Source: Strigomonas culicis (taxonomy: Eukaryota > Euglenozoa > Kinetoplastea > Trypanosomatida > Trypanosomatidae). Taken from it: DNA of 11,725 nt. The notes beneath the pieces are model-generated. The model was given only the letters and a program-made list of their open reading frames with translations. It was not told the origin of the DNA and made no database searches. The DNA is taken from positions 1-11,725 of the forward strand of contig AUXH01000594.1 of NCBI GenBank assembly GCA_000482145.1, written 5' to 3'. Positions 1 to 7,229 of this stretch are shown here, piece after piece (positions within the stretch are counted from its first letter, which is position 1; each line of letters begins with the position of its first letter). The position numbers and the translations under genes are program-made.

Positions 1-593
1 CTGGGGTGGCGCACGTAGAGGCCCAGGAACTGGCCGGGCTCGTGCCGCATCACCGCCTGGCCGTCCACCGGCACGAGCTTGAAGCTGGTGATGAGGTCGC
101 TCTGCCGCGTCTTCTCCACGACCGTGAAGGCGCGCAGGTCACGCCAGCCGCCCTCCTTCCCCGCCGCCCCGTCGTACAGCTCGCGCTCGCGGCCGATGAG
201 CACGCCGGCCAGCTGCTCGTAGGCCTTGCCCCACTCCGCGATCACCTCGTCGCCGGGGTTCAGCATCTCCTCGATGGCCTTGAGGAGGTGGTGGCCCACG
301 ATCTGGTACTGCGGGGGCGTGATGTTGAAAGAGGCGTGCTTGTGCGCAATGCGCTCCACCGCGGGGCCCAGCGCCTGCAGCTCGCGCAGGTGCGTCGCGT
401 AGGCAACCACCGAGTCGAAGAGTGCCTTCGGCTGGCGCATGTCATGCTGATGGGCGAGGTTGAAGATGTCCTTGAGCTCCGGGTTGTGCGTGAACATGCG
501 CTTGTAGAACGCCGCTGTCAGCTGTGGGCCAACGGCGGCCACGACCGGCGCGGTCGCCTCCACCACCTGCATCGTCTTCTCCGAAAGAGGCAT
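1..593 (-). CDS. hmp: Flavohemoglobin (nitric oxide dioxygenase), N-terminal part, cut by window edge
   Basis: The reading frame runs from an ATG at 593-591 to the window edge without a stop, giving 197 residues. It matches bacterial Hmp almost residue for residue in spacing. The globin domain covers about residues 1-140: the TyrB10 position is Tyr30 in AFYKRMFTHNPELK, GlnE7 is Gln54, the proximal haem ligand is His86 in KHASF, and the active-site Tyr is Tyr96 in PPQYQIVGHHLL. From about residue 150 the ferredoxin-reductase-type FAD domain begins (LITSFKLVPVDG, then HEPGQFLGLYV). The RxYS FAD motif and the NAD domain lie outside the window. The family turns NO plus O2 into nitrate using NAD(P)H, FAD and haem, normally in the cytosol. 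Base use is very GC-rich (44 of the first 60 bases), and a splice acceptor lies 12 bases upstream. Identity is very sure; completeness is unknown. Bacterial origin by transfer is inferred. Confidence 0.95.
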   Translation of the reverse strand, partial: MPLSEKTMQVVEATAPVVAAVGPQLTAAFYKRMFTHNPELKDIFNLAHQHDMRQPKALFDSVVAYATHLRELQALGPAVERIAHKHASFNITPPQYQIVGHHLLKAIEEMLNPGDEVIAEWGKAYEQLAGVLIGRERELYDGAAGKEGGWRDLRAFTVVEKTRQSDLITSFKLVPVDGQAVMRHEPGQFLGLYVRHP

Positions 594-604
594 TGAGAGG
601 GTGT

Positions 605-660
605 CTGTGGTGTTTTGATTGCAGGAAAAGAAGAAAAAAAGGATAGAACAAAAAGGAAAA
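605..660 (-). promoter_or_regulatory. Pyrimidine tract and spliced-leader acceptor of the flavohemoglobin gene
   Basis: Read on the minus strand, a T/C-rich stretch (about 660-625) is followed by the first AG at 606-605. That leaves a 5' untranslated leader of about 11 bases before the ATG at 593. There is no other AG or ATG between the tract and the start. This supports a working trypanosomatid trans-splice site. The exact site is inferred. Confidence 0.65.
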
Positions 661-923
661 GGTAGCAATGGCAAAAAAAAAAACTATGTTAGGCAGAAAA
701 AAAAGAGAGAGAATAAGACAAAAAGGGATGAATTAGATGTCGCGCAGAAGACACAGTAACATAGCATAGAGTAACTCTCACACACTGTGCGCTTTGAGCG
801 CACATACAGTTATGGTTAACAATACGTAAGGGACAAGAAATTAAAAAACGTACCACGCCAGGGAAGGACAACAAATGATTCTTAAAACAGAGATATATAT
901 AATGAAAATAAACACTATATACG

Positions 924-938
924 TATATATATATATAT
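924..938. repeat. TA dinucleotide run
   Basis: A simple TA run in the presumed 3' UTR of the surface-protein gene, preceded by shorter TA stretches at 893-900 and 916-921. It is a simple-sequence repeat, with no sign of a larger element. Confidence 0.85.
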
Positions 939-1260
939 GGATTCAACTATTTCTTTTTTGCTTAACAATTCGGATTAAAAAAAAAACGAGAAAACAAGCG
1001 TATAAATGAAGAAAAAAAAAGTGCGTAAACAATAGTAACAGAAAAAAAAAGACAGAAAATGTTTTCCTTTTTTTTTTAAAGCCACTTTCATAACATTATT
1101 CACAGAAACAACAAAGAAAAAAAAAAGGCAGATGCCACATTTATGAAAAGAGAAAACAATCATTCACAAAAACTGTATTTTTATCACAGGAGAGATAGAG
1201 AGGGGTCAGACAAGGCCCTGTACAGCGGACCATGCCATCATTTTGTTGCGTAAAGCATTT

Positions 1261-3063
1261 TTAGTATCGGTAACTGCTTCGACGACTCATCCCGCTCATG
1301 TTTGAATTCGTACGCCCGAGCGCACCGGAGGAACGTTGACTTTTTGCGCTGAACGTGGATCGCATACTCTCTCTTCGCTCCCTCAGTCCCTCGATTTCCA
1401 TGTCCAGGTATTGTAATTCCTCCTGTTGCATTTCATGCATGATACTGCCTTCATACGTCTTCAATGGATTTCCGCTGTACTTTCGGAATGAATTCGGACA
1501 GCTTGTCTCAACAAACACAGTCCCATCATCATAGGGCGCCTCCGCGGACTCGTACATTTCGCTGCCTTCATTGCGGTGCTTGTTGTTTTCATTGTCGTTT
1601 CCGGAGCAACACACAACGCACACAATGATCAAAGTGATAATCAGTACAACAGCTGCGCCCACAACAGCACCGATAATAATAATCTTGTCATTCGAGCTGT
1701 CTTTTGCGCCGCTGTCCGTGTCATTCGATGTGCTGTTCATCCCCTTGTAGTTGACATAGTACGAGATGAGGTCTGGGACCGGTGCGCAGTAGGGGCCGTA
1801 GCTGCCACTATTGCAGACGCACTGCGCGCGACTCCATGTATTGAACTGTTCCGTTGAGACGCTCAAGTAGCCAGGGCGCATGCAGAATACGGAGGCGGGG
1901 GATCCAACCGGATCCGTGACGCCTGCGGCACCCGATGCATCCTTTATCATACTGTAGGCATCCAAAAGGTAGCTCGTGGTCATATAATTCGATGATAGGT
2001 CAGAGACGGAAGTTATGAGCGCGCTACTCAACGTAAGGTTGCCCATCCAGACTGTGTTGGCGGTGGAAGTTAGCTTTGGGAAGGTGACCAGTAAATTGCC
2101 GAGGGAGGCGGCGCTGATGTGCATGAAAGAAAGGAAGCCATTGCCTGCCAGTGCGGGCACAACGGTGCTGGAGGCCAAAAAGGCACCATCTGTCGTGATG
2201 CCGTAGAAGATAAGGTTGGAGACCAACGAAAGCTCGAACGAGACAGCCCCTGCGCTTTGGATGAAGGGCTGGCCGCCGGTGGACGTGCAGTTCGAGATGC
2301 GCACCACGCCGCTGGCTCCCCCCGTGATGAAGGAGGTGGTGTGCTCACTCCGCAGGAACGCGCCGGTGCATCTCGTGCACCTCGCGACGTCGACGGAGAA
2401 CACGGAGTGGTAGATGTCCAAGCAGTGCGCTGAAGGAACGCACTGCGGCAGCCCTTGGTGCACGATGTGCGCAGCGTATGTGGCGTGCGTGTTCACCAGG
2501 AAGAGGCCGCTGTACACCTGAAACAGCTGCTGCACCACGCCGCCCATGAGGAGCACAGCGCCGCCGGTGCCGTCGTTTTCCCACGTCGCGGTTGTCTCTT
2601 GTATGTAGACAATCACATAATTCTGGGGGATGAGATTGCGGAAGTCATACACTGGGGTGGTCCCCGTCATCGTGGCCGTCGTGTGCGAGATCATCAAGTT
2701 GGAGTAGTACGGGAAGAAGCCGGTGATGAAGATGGTGGCGCTTGTGACAGCGGAATCGCTCATTGTCATGTTGTACTGGGGAATATTGTTGTTCGCAACC
2801 AAAGCGGCCGAGAAACCAGTGAAGCCGATGCCTCCTCCTTTGATGGCGCAGTTCAGGATGGTAGTGCTTGATGGTTTCGATGAAGAGGTCATTGTGCTGA
2901 CGTTGTACACGACATCGTCAATCCCGCGGTCAGACACTGTAACATTACCGGTGATGGGATTCACCGTAGTGGCATTGGTGGGGCAGACAGCCAACAGCAA
3001 TGCCGCGCACGCGACGAGAATGCAAAGAGACGTCAAAGGTAACTGTCTCTGCGAAGATTTCAT
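1261..3063 (-). CDS. Type I membrane surface protein, 600 residues, unknown family
   Basis: I do not recognise the family with certainty. The ATG at 3063-3061 starts a clear signal peptide (charged start, hydrophobic core at about residues 12-27). The outer part (about 30-455) is rich in Thr, Ser, Gly and Val and has eight N-glycosylation sequons (N30, N40, N54, N98, N258, N342, N443, N447). A Cys-rich stretch near the membrane, C394 to C426, includes CVCNSGSYGPYC, which fits the EGF_1 signature spacing. A transmembrane helix follows at about 461-486. The roughly 115-residue tail holds a charged, probably coiled stretch (about 540-570) and ends in a Ser/Arg-rich segment with SRRSSYRY at the C terminus. 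The beta-rich, Thr/Ser-rich outer part recalls right-handed beta-helix surface proteins such as the T. cruzi DGF-1 group, but this is a weak resemblance. The best guess is a cell-surface or flagellar-pocket protein. Gene reality is sure, function is not. Confidence 0.9.
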   Translation of the reverse strand: MKSSQRQLPLTSLCILVACAALLLAVCPTNATTVNPITGNVTVSDRGIDDVVYNVSTMTSSSKPSSTTILNCAIKGGGIGFTGFSAALVANNNIPQYNMTMSDSAVTSATIFITGFFPYYSNLMISHTTATMTGTTPVYDFRNLIPQNYVIVYIQETTATWENDGTGGAVLLMGGVVQQLFQVYSGLFLVNTHATYAAHIVHQGLPQCVPSAHCLDIYHSVFSVDVARCTRCTGAFLRSEHTTSFITGGASGVVRISNCTSTGGQPFIQSAGAVSFELSLVSNLIFYGITTDGAFLASSTVVPALAGNGFLSFMHISAASLGNLLVTFPKLTSTANTVWMGNLTLSSALITSVSDLSSNYMTTSYLLDAYSMIKDASGAAGVTDPVGSPASVFCMRPGYLSVSTEQFNTWSRAQCVCNSGSYGPYCAPVPDLISYYVNYKGMNSTSNDTDSGAKDSSNDKIIIIGAVVGAAVVLIITLIIVCVVCCSGNDNENNKHRNEGSEMYESAEAPYDDGTVFVETSCPNSFRKYSGNPLKTYEGSIMHEMQQEELQYLDMEIEGLRERRESMRSTFSAKSQRSSGALGRTNSNMSGMSRRSSYRY

Positions 3064-3138
3064 CGTGGGGGGACTTTCCTTTGAGTACTTATGTTGCCAG
3101 TCAATGTACTAGATACCAGCAGATGTTGAGTGATAGAA

Positions 3139-3195
3139 CTAAAAAAAAAACAATTGTGCAAGTAGTGTTTATTGAAAAAAGCGAAAGAAAAAACT
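3139..3195 (-). promoter_or_regulatory. Poly-U tract and spliced-leader acceptor of the surface-protein gene
   Basis: On the minus strand ten T residues (3150-3141) run straight into AG at 3140-3139, preceded by further T/C-rich sequence. The resulting leader is about 75 bases and contains no upstream ATG before the start at 3063. This supports that start. Confidence 0.75.
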
Positions 3196-3366
3196 AAAAA
3201 CTAGAATGAGGTTACGCAGAGAGGGGTCATTTATTCAAATAAGAAGTTTACGCATTCACAGCAAAGATGTATCTTTGAGCATGCACTAAACGCATTTCCT
3301 TATGAACCGATACTCAATTGCCATCTTTTTTGTCTGTATGAAAATGATAATGATGTCTGGATTTAG

Positions 3367-3411
3367 TATATATATATATATATATACGTGTGTGTGTGTG
3401 TGTGTGTGTGT
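3367..3411. repeat. Compound TA / GT dinucleotide microsatellite
   Basis: Ten TA units (3367-3386) followed by about twelve GT units (3388-3411), split by a single C. In the minus-strand transcript this reads as CA repeats followed by TA repeats, about 95-140 bases after the beta-ureidopropionase stop. It is a simple repeat and is likely variable in length. Confidence 0.9.
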
Positions 3412-3503
3412 TTACTAACACACATGTGTAGGCACGTGCGCTCTCCAGCAGAGTGAAAGACAAATGGTAAACATAAAATGAATGCTAACAAACGATCAGT
3501 GCA

Positions 3504-4736
3504 CTAACAGTCTTCGCCATCGAGGGCACTTCTATTGGCGGGTGAATTCGCCTTCACATCCCGCCGGGACACGTCGGATGACACGTACTGGGAACGAATG
3601 CGCTGCGGTTGAAAATCTGGCTGGCAGTACTGTGTCAGGCTGCGTGCGTATAGCGGGTAGCGCGCCGTGTTCTGGAACATCCAGTGGTCGCGGATCTGAT
3701 TTACCATGTTGAGATCCACTTCGTTCACAATGACACCATCGCGGTCGCGACTGAGCCCGGGCAAGCGGCTGCCGTCCGGGTTTGCGCAGTAGGAGCTGCC
3801 GTAGAAATGGCCGAAGTCCTTGTGCGCCGGCCTCCCGTCGCCACTGGTAAACTCGTTCGGAAAGACCTCCGTCCCGACGCGGTTGCAGGCGCCCACGAAA
3901 TAGCTGTTCGCGATGGACGCATTGCGCGCCTCGATGAACCACATCGGCTCCGAGAGGGCGCCGACGGTCGCGGAAGGGTTGAACACAATCTCGGCACCGT
4001 TGAGGCCGAACAGCAGCCAGTTCTGTGGGTGGTGGCGGCCGTAGCAGAGATTAACGGCGATGCGCCCGTACACCGTCTCGAAGACGGGGTGGCCTGTGTT
4101 GCCTGCAAGGTAGTAGCTCGACTCGTTGAAGTCGCCCACGCGCGGGATGTGGTTCTTGCGGTGCTTCCCCATGAACACACCGTTGTGGTCCACCACAACC
4201 GCCGTATTCCAAATTGTGCCGGCGTGGCGGTCATCGCGCTCGAGGATAGGGGAGACGATCACCATCCTGTGCTGGCGCGCCTTCTGGCAGATGAACTGCG
4301 TCGTCCGGCCTGTCTCCGCGCTTTCCGCGAACTGTAGCCACGGGTGCTTCTCCCGCGTACAGAAAAAGAAGGGCGCCGTCCACGCCTCCTGTAGGCACAG
4401 GATGTTCACCTGCATCGCAGCCGCCGCATCGATCAGCCGCTCCACCTTCTCGCGGATGGCTGTGTATTGATCGTTCAGTGGCGCCGTTGTCGGGAGCACA
4501 ATCGAGTGCTGCGCCACGGCGTAGCGAATCACGCGCGGCGGGTTCAGCTCTTCCGGCTTGCACGGCGTCTTGTACAGCTTCACGTCGAAGTGGTGCGCCT
4601 CGGCGAGCGCCGCCGCTGCCTGGGGGATCGGGAGTGGCACGACGGGGGCGCCGAACAGAAGCCGCCGGAAGTTGTCCTGTCGCTCCGGGGGCAGCAGGGC
4701 TACCAGCTCCTCGATGGAGAGGTCCGTCGAGGTCAT
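3504..4736 (-). CDS. UPB1: Beta-ureidopropionase (N-carbamoyl-beta-alanine amidohydrolase)
   Basis: A 410-residue member of the nitrilase/CN-hydrolase superfamily with the full catalytic set: Glu117 in LQEAW, Lys194 in [14 protein letters not shown], Glu205 in the same block, and the nucleophile Cys231 in NLCYGRHHP. Further hallmark blocks are [53 protein letters not shown] and PGLSRDRDG, all as in animal UPB1. The enzyme (EC 3.5.1.6) hydrolyses N-carbamoyl-beta-alanine to beta-alanine, CO2 and ammonia, the last step of reductive uracil breakdown. The length fits the roughly 385-residue family plus an unusual tail (about 371-410) rich in Gln, Ser and Arg. The C terminus GEDC is not a type 1 glycosome signal, so a cytosolic place is likely. 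Dihydropyrimidine dehydrogenase and dihydropyrimidinase are not in the window. The start is the first ATG after the splice acceptor. Confidence 0.97.
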   Translation of the reverse strand: MTSTDLSIEELVALLPPERQDNFRRLLFGAPVVPLPIPQAAAALAEAHHFDVKLYKTPCKPEELNPPRVIRYAVAQHSIVLPTTAPLNDQYTAIREKVERLIDAAAAMQVNILCLQEAWTAPFFFCTREKHPWLQFAESAETGRTTQFICQKARQHRMVIVSPILERDDRHAGTIWNTAVVVDHNGVFMGKHRKNHIPRVGDFNESSYYLAGNTGHPVFETVYGRIAVNLCYGRHHPQNWLLFGLNGAEIVFNPSATVGALSEPMWFIEARNASIANSYFVGACNRVGTEVFPNEFTSGDGRPAHKDFGHFYGSSYCANPDGSRLPGLSRDRDGVIVNEVDLNMVNQIRDHWMFQNTARYPLYARSLTQYCQPDFQPQRIRSQYVSSDVSRRDVKANSPANRSALDGEDC

Positions 4737-5051
4737 GATGCGTGCGCCGCGAGAAGACGCACAGAATCGGGGGAGGGTTAATGAATAAACAAAACGTGTA
4801 TGTACACTGAGGCAACAGTTTACTAATCAGAGGAGGAAGAAAGAAAAAAAAAGATGGGAAAGCAACAAAGCTGCCAATCGGGCGACATTGTGCATGAGGA
4901 GCGAAAGGGGGAGCTGGCGGCGGAAGCAAGCGCATGAACCGGGAAGCTGTCCGAGGAGCACTTATACACCACGACGCATACGCATGAAGACAAAACAAAA
5001 AGATTAGTATACAGACAGTCCAAGAAGAAAAAATGGAAGAAAACGCTTTTT
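4737..5051 (-). other. Intergenic region upstream of beta-ureidopropionase
   Basis: No gene is seen. It holds the splice signal near 4807-4862 and, above that, the presumed 3' UTR of the 709-residue gene. Open frames here belong to extensions of shadow frames. Confidence 0.65.
4807..4862 (-). promoter_or_regulatory. Pyrimidine tract and spliced-leader acceptor of the beta-ureidopropionase gene
   Basis: On the minus strand a T/C-rich tract (about 4859-4828) is followed by AG at 4824-4823 and a second AG at 4808-4807. The leader would be about 70-86 bases, and no ATG precedes the start at 4736. Which AG is used cannot be told. Confidence 0.65.
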
Positions 5052-7181
5052 CTACACGTTGACTACCCTCTTAAAAAGGAGAAGAACACATCCCCTGTCA
5101 CGCACACCCAACTTGACCATGAGCTCGTTGAGCTTCTCCAACGTCCATTGATTTCTATCCCTGCCCGTTGGGGTCCCCGCTAGGATACGCGCGGGGAAGG
5201 AAACGCGGCTGGCCGATGCGCCGCGGCCGGTCTGCGTCCAATGGCGAAGCACGCAGCGCAGAAAAGAGCTCAGGGCCAGAACGGTGCGGTGGAGGCGAGC
5301 GCTTCCGCTCACGCCCTCACCTGCACCGCTGTCCCCACGATGATCGATAGGGTCTTCATTGGCTGCGCGTTTGGTGCCCGCCTTGGCTCTCTCCTTCAGG
5401 CCCGTGTACCGCGCCGATGTCAGAAGGAGCTTTCTTCGCGCAACCCCACATTCCGTTGTGCACTTCGCAGCACCCGCTACGCTCCCGTCAGATGGGCATG
5501 TCATCTTGCACTGCCGCCCCACGGGCGCGATTTCAGCGGCCAGAGCATCGAGCGTTGCAAGCACACGGTGGATGCCACCGCCGCAGGCCTTCAGGACCGG
5601 GCCGCTCACCGCGGGGGTAAGCTCCTCGTCCAGCTTCACCATGGTGATGAGCTTGATGAGTAAAAAAAAAACGTAGAAGGAGAGGTACCACACCTTAAAC
5701 CTTCTTCTCTCCTGGCCGCACGACGCGCGTGCAGGCGGCGTCTTCGCACCACGGTCGTCTTCCGCATCAAAGAGGCGCAACGCAAAGTCGGCGTAAAAGA
5801 GGAGATTGGTGAAGCTGCCCTGGCTGACAAGACCCCCACTCGTGTGATGTGCGACCCCGGAATAGGTGCGGCGAACGGTGAGGCGAACGCACCTTTGCAA
5901 CGATAACAAAAATAAGCCACCGTAACACGGCCGCAGGAGTGTGAGTGGCTCGTCGCTTTTGGTGGCCACAAACATCATCAGCGCGCGTAAACCCTCTCGA
6001 TTAGAAGAAGCATCACCCCGCTGTAGCGGGGTGGTAGTGTCGCCCTCAAAAAATGAACGCAGCGCCGCCGTGGAAATATTCTCGACGCAGAGGAGAGCGG
6101 ATAATTCGTAGTAGTGAAATGCCAAGTGGTGATAGAACGGAAAGCTGTGGGGGCCAAACAGGGAGATGTCCTCCACTAGCTGCCCCTCCACCATGGAGGC
6201 AGCCTTGAAAAGCGTGTGCCAGATGGTCGTCGCCAGCTTCGCCCGGCGCTGGGACGAGCCCCAGCGCTGCTCGTCATCGGTATTCGCTTGCAGGAAGCAC
6301 CGGCACGTATGGTCCACGGCGCCGATGTACAGGTGGAGAAAGGGGCTCCCGTAGGCAACATCGCCGCGAGCTAGCCTGGCGCTGAGGCGCTCGTCTGTGG
6401 TGGCCAAGAAGGGGCTGTCCCACTTCCGCTGCTCGCACTCGATCAAGAAAAAAAGCAAAGAGGCCTTCGCATAGCATTCCGCTTCGTACAGCAGATAGAG
6501 CCGACGCTGCTGCTGGATTTGAAGCCTCCGCTTCCCGATTGTCTGCCGCGCATCAGAGTTGGGCGCTGAGCGATGGCTCGCGTCTGTGCTCTGTCTCACG
6601 CATCGGATGGCGCCCTCAATTGGAGCCCCTATTCGGTTGTCGGCACACCCACTGGACGCAAAAAAACGTTCGTCCGCTTCTACCTTGTTCAGGGAGATTG
6701 ACAGAAATGAATAAATCAAATGATTTAACCTCGCTGCTCCAAAGTAGTGGACCTGTGCCTCTGTCTGCTTAAATGTGTAGAAGGTGCTGTCGGTCGCGTG
6801 TGACGCAGCCGTCGCTGCGCTACTGTTGTGTGGGCGAAGCGAAAAGTTGTACTTGACGCTCTCCTGTTTTAGAAGCACCAAAACGTGACGGAGCCTTCGC
6901 AGCGCGACCAGCACATCAAGCTCGTGCTGTTCGTCCTCGGCTGCTCTCCGCGCGCTGCCGTCGTGCACCGACCGGATAAAGGACGTGAGCTCCCCCCAAA
7001 TCAGTGAGGTGTTGCTGCTGTCGCTGAAGGAGAGCCCTTTGGCCTCCAAACGGTCGCATATCGATTGGATGTGCCACAGCTCCTCATGGAGCTGCGTAAA
7101 CGATATGTACTCGGATTGGAACGGCCGAAACACGGCGGCCGCGTTGTTCTCTATTTGCAGGTCATCCGCCGCAGGCTCCAT
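5052..7181 (-). CDS. Conserved-looking hypothetical protein, 709 residues, mostly helical
   Basis: I do not recognise this protein. The frame is open further upstream, but the longer version begins with TTG and its only earlier ATG (7268-7266) lies before the likely splice acceptor, so the ATG at 7181-7179 (sequence MEPAADDLQIENN) is chosen. The composition is mixed and looks largely helical: residues 25-115 are rich in Leu, Glu, Arg and His; about 217-255 is a basic then hydrophobic helix (QQQRRLYLLYEAECYAKASL); about 315-366 holds helices with many aromatic residues and His (FPFYHHLAFHYYELSALL). One strongly hydrophobic stretch at about 497-515 (WYLSFYVFFLLIKLI) could be membrane-bound or a buried helix. 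The last 140 residues are Arg/Ser/Gly-rich and look less ordered. No catalytic motif is seen. A helical scaffold or complex subunit is only a guess. Confidence 0.85.
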   Translation of the reverse strand: MEPAADDLQIENNAAAVFRPFQSEYISFTQLHEELWHIQSICDRLEAKGLSFSDSSNTSLIWGELTSFIRSVHDGSARRAAEDEQHELDVLVALRRLRHVLVLLKQESVKYNFSLRPHNSSAATAASHATDSTFYTFKQTEAQVHYFGAARLNHLIYSFLSISLNKVEADERFFASSGCADNRIGAPIEGAIRCVRQSTDASHRSAPNSDARQTIGKRRLQIQQQRRLYLLYEAECYAKASLLFFLIECEQRKWDSPFLATTDERLSARLARGDVAYGSPFLHLYIGAVDHTCRCFLQANTDDEQRWGSSQRRAKLATTIWHTLFKAASMVEGQLVEDISLFGPHSFPFYHHLAFHYYELSALLCVENISTAALRSFFEGDTTTPLQRGDASSNREGLRALMMFVATKSDEPLTLLRPCYGGLFLLSLQRCVRLTVRRTYSGVAHHTSGGLVSQGSFTNLLFYADFALRLFDAEDDRGAKTPPARASCGQERRRFKVWYLSFYVFFLLIKLITMVKLDEELTPAVSGPVLKACGGGIHRVLATLDALAAEIAPVGRQCKMTCPSDGSVAGAAKCTTECGVARRKLLLTSARYTGLKERAKAGTKRAANEDPIDHRGDSGAGEGVSGSARLHRTVLALSSFLRCVLRHWTQTGRGASASRVSFPARILAGTPTGRDRNQWTLEKLNELMVKLGVRDRGCVLLLFKRVVNV
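5662..5671. repeat. A10 homopolymer inside the 709-residue coding frame
   Basis: Ten A residues on the plus strand (T on the coding strand) encode part of the hydrophobic stretch VFFLL. The frame stays open for over 200 further codons, so there is no sign of a frameshift in this copy. Confidence 0.85.
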
Positions 7182-7201
7182 GGCGCAGGCGTGGCAACCA
7201 T
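7151..7201 (-). promoter_or_regulatory. Upstream AUG frame overlapping the start of the 709-residue gene
   Basis: An ATG at 7201-7199 opens a 16-codon frame in another phase, ending at TAG (7153-7151) inside the main coding sequence. All candidate splice acceptors (7231-7230, 7227-7226, 7214-7213) lie upstream of it, so it should be in the mRNA. Overlapping upstream frames usually lower translation of the main frame. That effect is inferred, and the frame is not proposed as a functional peptide gene. Confidence 0.55.
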
Positions 7202-7229
7202 ACAATGGGGGGCTTCGTATGTTTACTAG

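Larger units (their letters stand above)
594..1260 (-). other. AT-rich intergenic region (3' UTR of the surface-protein gene plus flavohemoglobin leader)
   Basis: No credible gene is seen. The stretch is strongly AT-rich, with many A runs on the plus strand (U runs in the transcript), for example at 674-684, 977-986, 1011-1020 and 1044-1053. There is also a TA dinucleotide run at 924-938. Open frames here are low-complexity Phe/Ser/Tyr strings produced by the runs. It most likely holds the long 3' UTR and polyadenylation site of the gene ending at 1261. In trypanosomatids U-rich 3' UTRs often control mRNA stability, but that role is not shown here. Confidence 0.7.
3064..3503 (-). other. Intergenic region between beta-ureidopropionase and the surface-protein gene
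   Basis: No gene is seen. The part near 3139-3195 holds the splice signal of the downstream gene. The remainder, up to the stop at 3504, is the presumed 3' UTR of beta-ureidopropionase and contains a TA run joined to a GT run (CA in the transcript). Confidence 0.7.

Noticed and set aside
6..596. Plus-strand 196-residue open frame opposite the flavohemoglobin
   Set aside because: It is the antisense shadow of a gene with clear family motifs; its own sequence is Leu/Arg/His-rich, as expected from GC-rich antisense frames.
689..1163. Two minus-strand Phe/Tyr/Ser-rich frames of 85 and 62 residues
   Set aside because: They come from U runs and TA repeats in an AT-rich intergenic region and show no protein-like composition.
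3684..4337. Plus-strand 217-residue open frame
   Set aside because: It lies wholly opposite the well-supported beta-ureidopropionase gene and has no recognisable domain.
4231..4998. Minus-strand 255-residue open frame overlapping the beta-ureidopropionase start
   Set aside because: It is in another phase of the same strand, crosses the splice signal, and is Ala/Arg/Pro-rich shadow sequence.
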